A stretch of DNA of 9,575 nucleotides from NCBI GenBank assembly GCA_965603115.1, contig CBFDBT010000105.1, positions 1-9,575 of the forward strand, given 5' to 3'. The DNA is from CBFDBT01 sp965603115 (GTDB taxonomy: Bacteria; Pseudomonadota; Alphaproteobacteria; Sphingomonadales; Kordiimonadaceae). A model generated the notes under the pieces. That model had not been told where the DNA came from, did no database searches, and was given only the letters and a program-made list of their open reading frames with translations. Below, in pieces: positions 1 through 7,173 of this stretch. Positions within the stretch are counted from its first letter, which is position 1; every line of letters starts with the position of its first letter. The position numbers and the translations under genes were made by a program.

Positions 1-2290
1 TGTTATGGCCAATAACACCTCCAGGGTTTCTGACGACGGCGGCAAGACATGGAAAGATATTAATAACCAGCATAAGCATGTGGATGATCACGCGGTGGCC
101 TTCCACCCGACGGATCCCGACTTTATGCTTATTGGCTCTGACGGGGGTGTTTATGAAACCCGTGACGGCGGCAAGAAATATCGCTACATCAGCAATCTAC
201 CGCTTTCACAATTTTACAAAATAGCGATGGATGATGCCAAGCCTTTCTACTTCATCTATGGTGGCACGCAGGATAATTCAACACAGGGCGGCCCCTCTCG
301 CACTGACCGCGCTGACGGCATTAAAAACTCCGACTGGTTCCTCACGCTTGGTGCTGATGGCCATCAGCCGGCAACCGAGCCCGGCAACAATGACATTGTC
401 TATTCCCAGTCGCAGCAGGGTGGCCTCGCTCGACACGACAGGATTACTGGTGAATCGCTCTTTATCCAACCACAGGCTAAGCCGGGCGAACCGGCTGAAC
501 GTTATAACTGGGATGCGCCGATCAATGTATCAGCCCACGATCCCAAGCGCATTTATCATGCTTCACAACGGGTGTGGCGCTCGGATGATCGTGGCGACAG
601 CTGGACAGCAATTTCCGGTGACCTAACGCGCAACGAAAACCGTATGCGTATGCCAATGATGGGTCGTACTTGGTCAGTAGAAGCGGGCTGGGACCTTTAT
701 GCCATGTCCAACTATAATACCATCGCCAACTTCTCTGAATCCCCTGTTGACGAGAATATTCTTTATGTCGGCACTGACGATGGCCTTATTCAGGTCAGCT
801 CTGACGGTGGTAGTTCGTGGATTCGCTACGAGGTTGGCAAGATCAAAGGCATTCCGGCAACGGCTTATGTCAACGACATCCGCGCTGACCTTTTTGATAA
901 AGACACGGTTTACGCTGCCCTTGATGACCACAAGAACGGTGACTATAAGCCGTACCTGATCAAGAGCACCAATCGCGGCAAATCGTGGAAATCCATCGCT
1001 TCCAACCTGCCGGAAAAACATCTGGTATGGCGTATTGTGCAGGACCATGTGAACAAGGATCTTATGTTCCTTGGTACCGAGTTTGGCCTTTTCTTCACCG
1101 TTGACGGTGGAGGAAAATGGGTAGAGCTAACCGGCGGCATGCCGACAATATCAACACGGGACGTTCGCATTCAGCGCCAGCAAAATGATCTTGTTGCCGG
1201 CACCTTCGGGCGCGGTATTTATGTTCTTGACGACTATACACCGCTCAGGGGGCTGACTTCGAAATCGCTTGAAAGTAATGCTCTACTGTTTGCTGCCCGG
1301 AAAACGCCATGGTATATTCCGGACTCACTCCACAGTCGCACGCAAGGGGATGATCAGTATGTCGCTAAAAACCCTGACTTTGGTGCAACACTCACTTACT
1401 ATCTGAAAGACGATCTGCTGACAGAAAAGCAGAAACGCCAGAAGGCAGACAAAGCACTTGTTAAAGATGGCAAGGGCACGCTTTATCCTGACTGGAAAAC
1501 TGTTGAAAAGCAGAACCGGGAAGCAAAAACAGCGGTTTACCTAACCATTAAAGACAGCAACGGTGATGTCGTCCGCCGAGTAAATGGCGCGACGAAAAAA
1601 GGCGTTCACCGCGTTACGTGGGACCTGCGCTATCCGGTTTACACCGCTATCACCAGCGTTAAGCCCCGCCCAGCGTCCAGATGGACGCCTCGCGGCACGA
1701 TGGCTGCACCAGGCACATATACCGCAACGCTATCTAGTCGTGTGAACGGCGTAACAACTGAGCTTGCCGGGCCGGTGAGCTTTGATGTTGAAATGTTGCG
1801 TTCCGGTGCCCTTAAAGGCTCAACACCGGACGAGGTTGCCGACTTTGCTCGCAAAGTTAGCCATGCGATGCGCGCCATATCAGCGTCTTCAGCCACAATT
1901 AATGGTTTGAAAAACAAAGCCGCTATCTTGCGTAAAGCACTTGATAATGCGCTTTCAGTGGATAGTGCGCTTGAAAATCAGTTGCATGCAATTCGCGGTG
2001 AACTCTTTGAACTTGATGAGGCGCTTACTGGCCTCAAAGCCCGCCAGCGCAAAGGCTCGGCCCCTGCAACTGTCATGAGCCGCGTGTCCACAGCCATGCG
2101 CGGTGCTTCCAGTAGTTATGGTCCGACCAAAACGCATAAGGAGCAGTTTGGCTACGCGATGGAAGAGTTCGCTGACATCAAAGACCGGTTGAATGTTTTG
2201 GCCAAGACAACCATACCGGCCTTCCAGAAAGCCCTAGAAGCCGCTGGTGCTCCCTGGACACCGGGTGCTGATATTCCAGCCGCTAAGTAA
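1..2290 (+). CDS. VPS10/sortilin-like BNR (Asp-box) repeat protein, C-terminal part; 5' end outside window
   Basis: The reading frame is open to the left edge, so the first ATG (position 5) is probably internal. Residue numbers here count from that ATG; 761 codons are visible. Six Asp-box (S/T-x-D-x-G-x-x-W-like) motifs lie at about residues 9-16, 52-59, 193-200, 265-272, 321-328 and 365-372, the signature of BNR/sortilin-type beta-propeller blades. The stretch IYGGTQDNSTQGGPSRT (about 84-100) is typical of the large exported 'glycosyl hydrolase' or VPS10-domain proteins of Bacteroidota and Proteobacteria. From about 509 to 598 there is a FlgD-like Ig fold (VTWDLR, then APGTYTATL), and the last 160 residues are helical. 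Family members are usually over 1000 residues with a signal peptide, so roughly a third is missing upstream. Despite the common name, I see no evidence of glycosidase activity; a role in binding or protein turnover outside the cytoplasm is equally possible. It ends with TAA at 2288-2290, converges on the TolC-family gene, and has no clear link to secretion. Confidence 0.85.
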   Translation, partial: VMANNTSRVSDDGGKTWKDINNQHKHVDDHAVAFHPTDPDFMLIGSDGGVYETRDGGKKYRYISNLPLSQFYKIAMDDAKPFYFIYGGTQDNSTQGGPSRTDRADGIKNSDWFLTLGADGHQPATEPGNNDIVYSQSQQGGLARHDRITGESLFIQPQAKPGEPAERYNWDAPINVSAHDPKRIYHASQRVWRSDDRGDSWTAISGDLTRNENRMRMPMMGRTWSVEAGWDLYAMSNYNTIANFSESPVDENILYVGTDDGLIQVSSDGGSSWIRYEVGKIKGIPATAYVNDIRADLFDKDTVYAALDDHKNGDYKPYLIKSTNRGKSWKSIASNLPEKHLVWRIVQDHVNKDLMFLGTEFGLFFTVDGGGKWVELTGGMPTISTRDVRIQRQQNDLVAGTFGRGIYVLDDYTPLRGLTSKSLESNALLFAARKTPWYIPDSLHSRTQGDDQYVAKNPDFGATLTYYLKDDLLTEKQKRQKADKALVKDGKGTLYPDWKTVEKQNREAKTAVYLTIKDSNGDVVRRVNGATKKGVHRVTWDLRYPVYTAITSVKPRPASRWTPRGTMAAPGTYTATLSSRVNGVTTELAGPVSFDVEMLRSGALKGSTPDEVADFARKVSHAMRAISASSATINGLKNKAAILRKALDNALSVDSALENQLHAIRGELFELDEALTGLKARQRKGSAPATVMSRVSTAMRGASSSYGPTKTHKEQFGYAMEEFADIKDRLNVLAKTTIPAFQKALEAAGAPWTPGADIPAAK

Positions 2291-2308
2291 GCCGGATACA
2301 AACAACAG

Positions 2309-2343
2309 AAAGGGCGTGAGGTGGTGTCACCTTGTGCCCTTTT
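2309..2343. terminator. Rho-independent terminator, probably bidirectional
   Basis: AAAGGGC (2309-2315) pairs perfectly with GCCCTTT (2336-2342). The stem continues inward through three G-T wobbles, then A-T and GGTG/CACC pairs, to a four-base loop (2324-2327), giving about 16 paired positions. It is followed by a short T run on the + strand. On the - strand the hairpin is followed by TTTCTGTTGTTTG, also T-rich. It lies 19 bases after the BNR gene stop and about 50 bases past the end of the TolC-family gene, so it probably serves both convergent genes. The T tracts are short, so efficiency is unknown. Confidence 0.72.
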
Positions 2344-2391
2344 ACATCAACGTAACCTTGGCCTATAGAAGGGAGCCATATAAATTGTTAT

Positions 2392-3708
2392 CTATTCTTG
2401 GCTTATTCCATTAGATAGGAAAAACTGTAATATTTCTCCTGTAGAAGTGAGAAGTTCAAACTCGGCAAGTTGCGCTCGGGCTTTAGTTTGAATAGCTTGT
2501 ATGCGCACCATCATCATCTTGTCTTTTGCTTCTAGCAAATATGGCAAGCCTTCAAGGCTAGCTTCAACTTCCTTTTCTATACCGCTAAGAGATTTTTCTT
2601 CAGCGGCCAAGGCTGCAGTCCATGACTTAGAAACAAACTTAGAAGAATTTAGTGTAATAAAGGCACTTCTGGCATCCTGCTCTGTGCGACGCTCCATATT
2701 TTCTTTGCTATGTCGTGCGCGGTTATAATCATGCTTAGCTTGTCGTATTTTTGAAGATGTCTTGCCGCCATCATACAGTGGCATAGACATGGATAATCCC
2801 ACTTCTTTGTCACCTGTTGGTAGGTCACCAATACGGCCTTTTACCCATCTCCCTGTAGCAGAAAGTGCAGGATATCGTTCAGCGCTGGTGGCGTCTAAAT
2901 TAGCCTTCGCAGCAGCCATTTCTTGGGCAGCTTTTAAATATTGTGGGGCATTACTGAAAGCAGCGCCAATAGCATCATCTACTGTTATTGGCAATTCAAG
3001 GCCTATAACCTTAGGGCTTCCTATGCTCGTGATGGCGAGATGGGTTAGCCTAGAAAGGTCATCACGTTTCGTAGCAAGTTCAGCTTGGGCCATAGAGAGT
3101 TGAGCGAGAGCCTGCTGGTGACGTGAGGTGACGAGGGCTAATTCGGTTACACTGATCAAAGACAGCTTAAACTTAGACTGGCTGCTCTCGAGGAGTTGCC
3201 CAAGTGTGGCTACATGTTTATTATATGCCTCAACGGTTTCGCTAGCTGCTTGTGTACCAAGGAAGGCTGAAATTGTTTCTAATGCAATTTCATGCTGGGT
3301 TGCTGTTAATTCATATTGGGCAACATTAATTAAGGCTTCAGACTTTGTGACATTGGCTTTGTTGCGCCCCCAAGTGAATAGATCTTGTTTAACCTCAATG
3401 CCGCCATACATTTTTTTACCGTCTCTCTGCAGAGAGCCCGAAGAGTTAAATTGATCGACATCATTATAGCCATATGAACCAACTGCATTAATGCGAGGGT
3501 GATATGCACTGCGCGCACCTACGCGGCCTTCCTCGGCGGCGCGAAGGTTTGATCTGGCGGCAGCTATTCTCTCATTTGAGGCTAAAGCTGATATTACAGC
3601 CTCTTCTAAAGAGAGTTCACCAGCAGCAATCGGATTACTCAGAGCAATAAGAAAAAAGAAAATAAGTTGTATATATTGCTTGTATTTATACATCACAATT
3701 TTGATCAT
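2392..3708 (-). CDS. TolC-family outer-membrane efflux/secretion channel protein
   Basis: This is the outer-membrane duct expected for the adjacent type I secretion system; TolC-family proteins trimerise into a beta-barrel plus a periplasmic helical tunnel. With the ATG at 3706-3708 the product is 438 residues, normal for the family. That start has GAGAG eight bases upstream. A longer TTG start at 3723 (443 residues) is less likely because it would put extra residues before the signal peptide. Residues 1-29 form a Sec signal peptide: lysines, then hydrophobic QLIFFFLIALSNP, with likely cleavage after A28-A29. The mature part has two outer-membrane efflux repeats: the first contains DLFTWGR (109-115), the second MPLYDGGKTS (309-318), the PL(F/Y)DGG turn typical of TolC proteins. 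Long Ala/Glu/Gln-rich helices lie between. The stop is TAG. The gene is divergent from the ABC transporter gene rather than in line behind it as in prtDEF operons. Function as the partner of the neighbouring transporter is inferred from position. Confidence 0.93.
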   Translation of the reverse strand: MIKIVMYKYKQYIQLIFFFLIALSNPIAAGELSLEEAVISALASNERIAAARSNLRAAEEGRVGARSAYHPRINAVGSYGYNDVDQFNSSGSLQRDGKKMYGGIEVKQDLFTWGRNKANVTKSEALINVAQYELTATQHEIALETISAFLGTQAASETVEAYNKHVATLGQLLESSQSKFKLSLISVTELALVTSRHQQALAQLSMAQAELATKRDDLSRLTHLAITSIGSPKVIGLELPITVDDAIGAAFSNAPQYLKAAQEMAAAKANLDATSAERYPALSATGRWVKGRIGDLPTGDKEVGLSMSMPLYDGGKTSSKIRQAKHDYNRARHSKENMERRTEQDARSAFITLNSSKFVSKSWTAALAAEEKSLSGIEKEVEASLEGLPYLLEAKDKMMMVRIQAIQTKARAQLAEFELLTSTGEILQFFLSNGISQE

Positions 3709-3890
3709 AGCGGTAACTCTCAATCTTTAAAATTATCAATTTTATGTATCACACTAGTTTGTTAGTTGAAATACAACTTAATTCAACAGTGTGTTAATAG
3801 AATTTGTGCTAAGTGCTTTTATAATTAAAGCTTTATCGCTATTTGCGGTTGTGCTACCACAGCAAAACAGGGGTTTAGGAGTAATAAAGA
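3709..3890. promoter_or_regulatory. Divergent control region between TolC-family and ABC transporter genes
   Basis: These 182 AT-rich bases hold no gene and must carry the start signals for both divergent units. Visible items: TATAAT at 3820-3825, a perfect sigma-70 -10 box for the + strand but without a recognisable -35 at 16-18 bases; the dyad AGTTG-N5-CAACT (3764-3778), operator-like; the larger broken inverted repeat CACACT (3750-3755) and GTTGAA (3765-3770) against TTCAACAGTGTG (3782-3793); GCTTT/AAAGC (3815-3819 and 3827-3831) flanking the TATAAT; and a hairpin in the presumed leader (separate entry). No convincing promoter for the - strand could be picked by eye. The poor -35 would fit a promoter needing an activator, but that is inference. 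Confidence 0.5.
3842..3866 (+). promoter_or_regulatory. Possible leader hairpin ahead of the ABC transporter gene
   Basis: TTTGC (3842-3846) pairs with GCAAA (3862-3866). After a three-base bulge, TGTG (3850-3853) pairs with CACA (3858-3861) around a CTAC loop. The structure ends 10 bases before the AGGAG ribosome site (3877-3881) of the gene at 3891. If transcription starts near the TATAAT at 3820, it would sit in the 5' leader. It is short and bulged, so it may be chance. Confidence 0.25.
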
Positions 3891-5645
3891 ATGCCTAATG
3901 TATTGAGTGATGATCAAAGTTCTATGAAAGATGTTTTGGTAAATGTAAAACGCGCCGCCAAACAAGTGGCCGGCTTTAGCTTTATCATTAACCTACTGTT
4001 ATTGGTGTCACCCATTTATATGCTGCAGCTTTATGATCGCGTTCTTTCAAGCGGTAGCAAGGATACATTATTAGTTCTGTCTATTATAGCTTTGTTTTTA
4101 CTTGGGCTTTTAGGGCTTTTAGAAGTTGTGCGTAATCGCATTATGTCTCGCGTTGCCGCTGATGTAGATAGCGACCTTAAAGATGACGTCTTTGACGGGC
4201 TTGTAGATCAAGCCGCGCTCAGGGGGGGTGAAAACAGCGGTCAAGGCATCCGTGACCTTGATAGTATCCGCCAATTTGTCTCCAGTAACGCACCACTTAC
4301 TTTTTTTGATGCCCCCTGGACGCCTTTTTTCATCATTGTTGTGTCCTTGCTTCATCCTCTCCTAGGGTTAGTTGCTGTTATTGGTGCTATAATCATTTTC
4401 TGCCTTGCGATAGCAACTGAACTTGTTTCGCGGGACCTTTTGAAAAAATCAGGGGGACATCAAGTACAATCCCACAACTTTGTTGAAACCAGTTTGCGCA
4501 ATAACGACGTTTTACGAGCGATGAATATTGCTTCTGGTTTGAAAGCCAAATGGTCTGGTCAACGCGATCCTGCCATTGCCTTACAGGCAAAGGCTAATGA
4601 GCGGGTTGGGTTACTCTTGGGTAGCACCAAAGCTGTTCGTATTGCTATTCAGGTTATAGTTTTAGGCACTGGTGGGTATTTAGCACTAGAACAACTCATT
4701 ACACCCGGTGCTATTGTCGCTGCTTCCATCATTACAGGCCGCGCACTCGCGCCTGTTGAACAAGCGATTGGCGCTTGGCGTCAGGTTGTCTCTGCACGCG
4801 GGGCTTATAATAGATTAACTAGTTTATTGGAGAAAACAGCGGGCAAAGAACCTCCAATGGCCTTGCCGCGACCCGAAGGTAACCTTGGTGTCTCAGGGCT
4901 AGTCGGGGCACTGCCAAAAGCTAAAGAACCCATTCTTAAAAATATATCATTTGGTCTTGATAAAGGCGAACTGCTCGGCATTATTGGTCCAAGTGGAGCG
5001 GGTAAAAGCTTTCTTGCGCGCCATATGGTCGGTGTCTGGCCTGCTATTCGTGGTACTATCCGCTTGGGCGGTATCGATGTATCCACATGGCACGATAGTG
5101 ATCGCGGTCAGTATATTGGCTATCTACCACAAAACATTGAACTATTTCCCGGAACCATAGCAGAAAACATTGCCCGCTTTACACAGATAGATTCAGACAA
5201 AGTAGTGGAAGCGGCTCAGCTCGCAGGGTGCCATGAGCTGATCCTCGGCATGCCACAAAATTATGATACAGTAATTGGTAATGGTGGCATGTTCCTCTCT
5301 GGTGGTCAAAGTCAGCGTATAGCCCTTGCACGGGCACTCTACAATTCTCCAGTTTTTGTTGTGCTTGATGAGCCAAATTCAAACCTTGATACCGAAGGTG
5401 AGTTGGCCCTGAACGCATGTTTAAATGCTCTAAAAGACCGTGGAACAACGACTGTTATTATCACACACAATATTCGTGCCCTGCAGGCAGCCGATAAAGT
5501 GCTGGTATTAAAAGATGGTGCTGTCGCCTCATTTGGCCCCCGTGATGAAATATTAAAACAATTTATGAAGCCCGCCTCCGCAGTAATGCCAAATAAAGCA
5601 AGACAAACACCAAATGCGACTAAGGGTGGAGGAAAAACCACATGA
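3891..5645 (+). CDS. Type I secretion system permease/ATPase, PrtD type
   Basis: This inner-membrane ABC exporter couples ATP hydrolysis to one-step export of a substrate carrying a C-terminal signal. At 584 residues it fits the PrtD/AprD family. The membrane domain begins almost at once: helices near 26-47 and 58-80, with the family hallmark SPIYMLQLYDRVL (40-52), then DAPWTPFF (140-147) leading into hydrophobic 146-176, and more helices around 250-290. The ATPase domain has Walker A GPSGAGKS (366-373), the Q-loop in YLPQN (Q414), signature LSGGQ (469-473), Walker B VFVVLDEP (488-495, D493/E494), D-loop SNLD, and H-loop His526, so all catalytic elements are intact. Only about 25 residues precede the first helix, so there is no C39 peptidase or C39-like domain. 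That separates it from HlyB, LapB and bacteriocin exporters. AGGAG lies nine bases before the ATG. The stop overlaps the next gene start (ATGA, 5642-5645), so translation of the two is probably coupled. Confidence 0.97.
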   Translation: MPNVLSDDQSSMKDVLVNVKRAAKQVAGFSFIINLLLLVSPIYMLQLYDRVLSSGSKDTLLVLSIIALFLLGLLGLLEVVRNRIMSRVAADVDSDLKDDVFDGLVDQAALRGGENSGQGIRDLDSIRQFVSSNAPLTFFDAPWTPFFIIVVSLLHPLLGLVAVIGAIIIFCLAIATELVSRDLLKKSGGHQVQSHNFVETSLRNNDVLRAMNIASGLKAKWSGQRDPAIALQAKANERVGLLLGSTKAVRIAIQVIVLGTGGYLALEQLITPGAIVAASIITGRALAPVEQAIGAWRQVVSARGAYNRLTSLLEKTAGKEPPMALPRPEGNLGVSGLVGALPKAKEPILKNISFGLDKGELLGIIGPSGAGKSFLARHMVGVWPAIRGTIRLGGIDVSTWHDSDRGQYIGYLPQNIELFPGTIAENIARFTQIDSDKVVEAAQLAGCHELILGMPQNYDTVIGNGGMFLSGGQSQRIALARALYNSPVFVVLDEPNSNLDTEGELALNACLNALKDRGTTTVIITHNIRALQAADKVLVLKDGAVASFGPRDEILKQFMKPASAVMPNKARQTPNATKGGGKTT

Positions 5646-6961
5646 ATATTCCATTCGCACCAGCCCCCACTAATACAATGAGTGAATCTGACAAGGTTGC
5701 CCGCTTTGGGCTATGGGCCGTTATTATTGGATTTGGCGGCTTTATGCTCTGGGCTATATTCGTGCCGCTCTCTGAGGGTGTTGTGGCCAGCGGGTCAGTG
5801 ATGGTTGAAGGTAATCGAAAAACCATCCAGCACCTAGAGGGTGGGATTGTTAGTGCTATTCATGTCAAGGAAGGAGCGAAAGTAAAAGCCGGCGAGATAC
5901 TGGTAGAACTTGATAACACGCAGAGTAACGCCCAGCATCAGCTATTGCAGGTACGTAATGATAACCATTTAGCCGTACTCGCACGACTTGTTGCTGAACG
6001 CTCAAGTTCGGCAACTGTCAATTATGATGAAGCGCTTCTTTCACGCCGAGGCGATGCTCGGGTCGCGCAGTTGCTGGATATTCAAAATGATCTTTTTGTC
6101 GCCCGGCAAGCACAGCTCGCAGGGCAAATATCAATATTAACGCAGCGCGTAGTGCAAATAAAAGAGCAAATTCAGGGCCTTAAACAAGAACAAACGGCCA
6201 AAGAAGATGAGATTGGATACATCCAAGATGAGCTTTCTAGGCTTCAGGAATTAGATAAAGAAAATTTGGTTGGCTTGCCGCGTTTGTTAGCGCAGAAGAA
6301 ATCTCTCAGCCAAGCACAAGGGGCTGCAGGAAAGCTGAAAGCTGATATGGGTGCCGCAAAGGTAGAACAAGGGAAAGCTGAACTTGAAATTATCCAGTTG
6401 CGTAAAGATCGCCAGCAAGAAATAGCCGAGATGATCCTTGAAAACCAAGAGCAATATTATGAAGTTCAAGAACAGCTTGTTGCCATGGCTGATGTTCTCA
6501 ATCGCACCATTGTACGCGCACCACAATCCGGCAAGGTGATGGGACTTAATGTCTGGACTATTGGCGGTGTTGTGCCGCCCGGCGCGCCACTCCTCGAGAT
6601 TGTCCCTGATGAACGCCGACTTATCGTAGAGGCTCGCTTGAAAGTAACCGATGTGGATAATGTACAGGTTGGTATGCCCACGCGCGTCCGCCTGTCAGGC
6701 TTGAAGCAGCGAACAACGCCAGAGCTTGCAGGAAGTGTCGAAGATATCTCTGCAGATGTCATGATCGATGAAGCAACGCAAGAGAGCTATTATGTAGCGC
6801 GGGTGGCAGTGTCTGAGGAAGAGCTGGCCCGAATAATAGACGATGAAATATTACCTGGCATGCCAGTTGAAATTCTTATCGAAGCAGGCTCCCGCACGGC
6901 TATGGAATATTTTCTTGATCCAATCATGGATGTTCTGCGCCGCTCCTTAACCGAAGACTAA
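5642..6961 (+). CDS. Type I secretion periplasmic adaptor (membrane-fusion protein), HlyD/PrtE family
   Basis: The product bridges the ABC transporter in the inner membrane and the TolC-type channel in the outer membrane. At 439 residues it has the standard length. Order of parts: short cytoplasmic N-terminus (1-20), one transmembrane helix (about 24-41), then the first lipoyl-like half with the family motif TIQHLEGGIVSAIHVKEG (61-78) and GEILVELDNTQ (84-94). A long Gln/Glu/Lys-rich coiled-coil hairpin spans about 95-285. The second lipoyl half starts at RTIVRAPQSGKV (288-299), and a beta-barrel domain runs to about 430. GGAGG at 5628-5632, inside the end of the ABC gene, sits nine bases before the ATG. 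The four-base overlap with that gene shows a single operon. The stop is TAA. No anomalies seen. The order ABC protein then adaptor matches prtD-prtE; the outer-membrane component is divergent instead of third in line. Confidence 0.96.
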   Translation: MNIPFAPAPTNTMSESDKVARFGLWAVIIGFGGFMLWAIFVPLSEGVVASGSVMVEGNRKTIQHLEGGIVSAIHVKEGAKVKAGEILVELDNTQSNAQHQLLQVRNDNHLAVLARLVAERSSSATVNYDEALLSRRGDARVAQLLDIQNDLFVARQAQLAGQISILTQRVVQIKEQIQGLKQEQTAKEDEIGYIQDELSRLQELDKENLVGLPRLLAQKKSLSQAQGAAGKLKADMGAAKVEQGKAELEIIQLRKDRQQEIAEMILENQEQYYEVQEQLVAMADVLNRTIVRAPQSGKVMGLNVWTIGGVVPPGAPLLEIVPDERRLIVEARLKVTDVDNVQVGMPTRVRLSGLKQRTTPELAGSVEDISADVMIDEATQESYYVARVAVSEEELARIIDDEILPGMPVEILIEAGSRTAMEYFLDPIMDVLRRSLTED

Positions 6962-7173
6962 CCAGTAGCAATTTATTTTGAATATGGCGCAGCTGTTGAC
7001 CTTATGCTCAAGCTATAAAGCAACGCGCCATAATCTTAACCTTGTTAAGGTTCCCAGTAGCTGGCTATTTAATTGATTCAATTTTAGATAAAGCCCATCA
7101 TTCTCTTAATAGAATGTAATGATTCCGATGCTATCGTTTTTTAGTATTTTGTACTCTGGGCAGGAATTGTTTT
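6962..7173 (+). other. Intergenic region with inverted repeats before the RTX gene
   Basis: This 212-base gene-free gap has two clear dyads. The first is TATGGCGC (6983-6990) against GCGCCATA (7025-7032), extended by GTTG (6995-6998) against CAAC (7021-7024) with a four-base bulge. The second is AACCTT-GTT-AAGGTT (7038-7052), overlapping CTTAAC/GTTAAG. Neither is followed by a T run, so they do not look like standard terminators. Further on, CGAT-GCT-ATCG (7126-7136) is followed by six T, a weak terminator-like element only 31 bases before the RTX start. No confident promoter was found. The ribosome site AGGA (7162-7165) serves the RTX gene eight bases on. Whether the RTX gene is read through from the exporter operon or has its own promoter cannot be decided from the sequence. 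Confidence 0.5.

Noticed and set aside
5..7. ATG at position 5 as the true start of the BNR protein
   Set aside because: The frame is open to the window edge, no signal peptide follows, and it falls inside an Asp-box domain; family members extend several hundred residues further upstream.
1639..1917. Antisense and other-frame open frames inside the BNR, TolC, ABC and adaptor genes
   Set aside because: All overlap well-supported genes, show no family motifs and lack convincing ribosome sites; this one is given as an example.
7126..7142. Terminator CGAT-GCT-ATCG plus six T just before the RTX gene
   Set aside because: The stem has only four base pairs and the element lies 31 bases before a start codon; listed only as a weak element in the intergenic entry.
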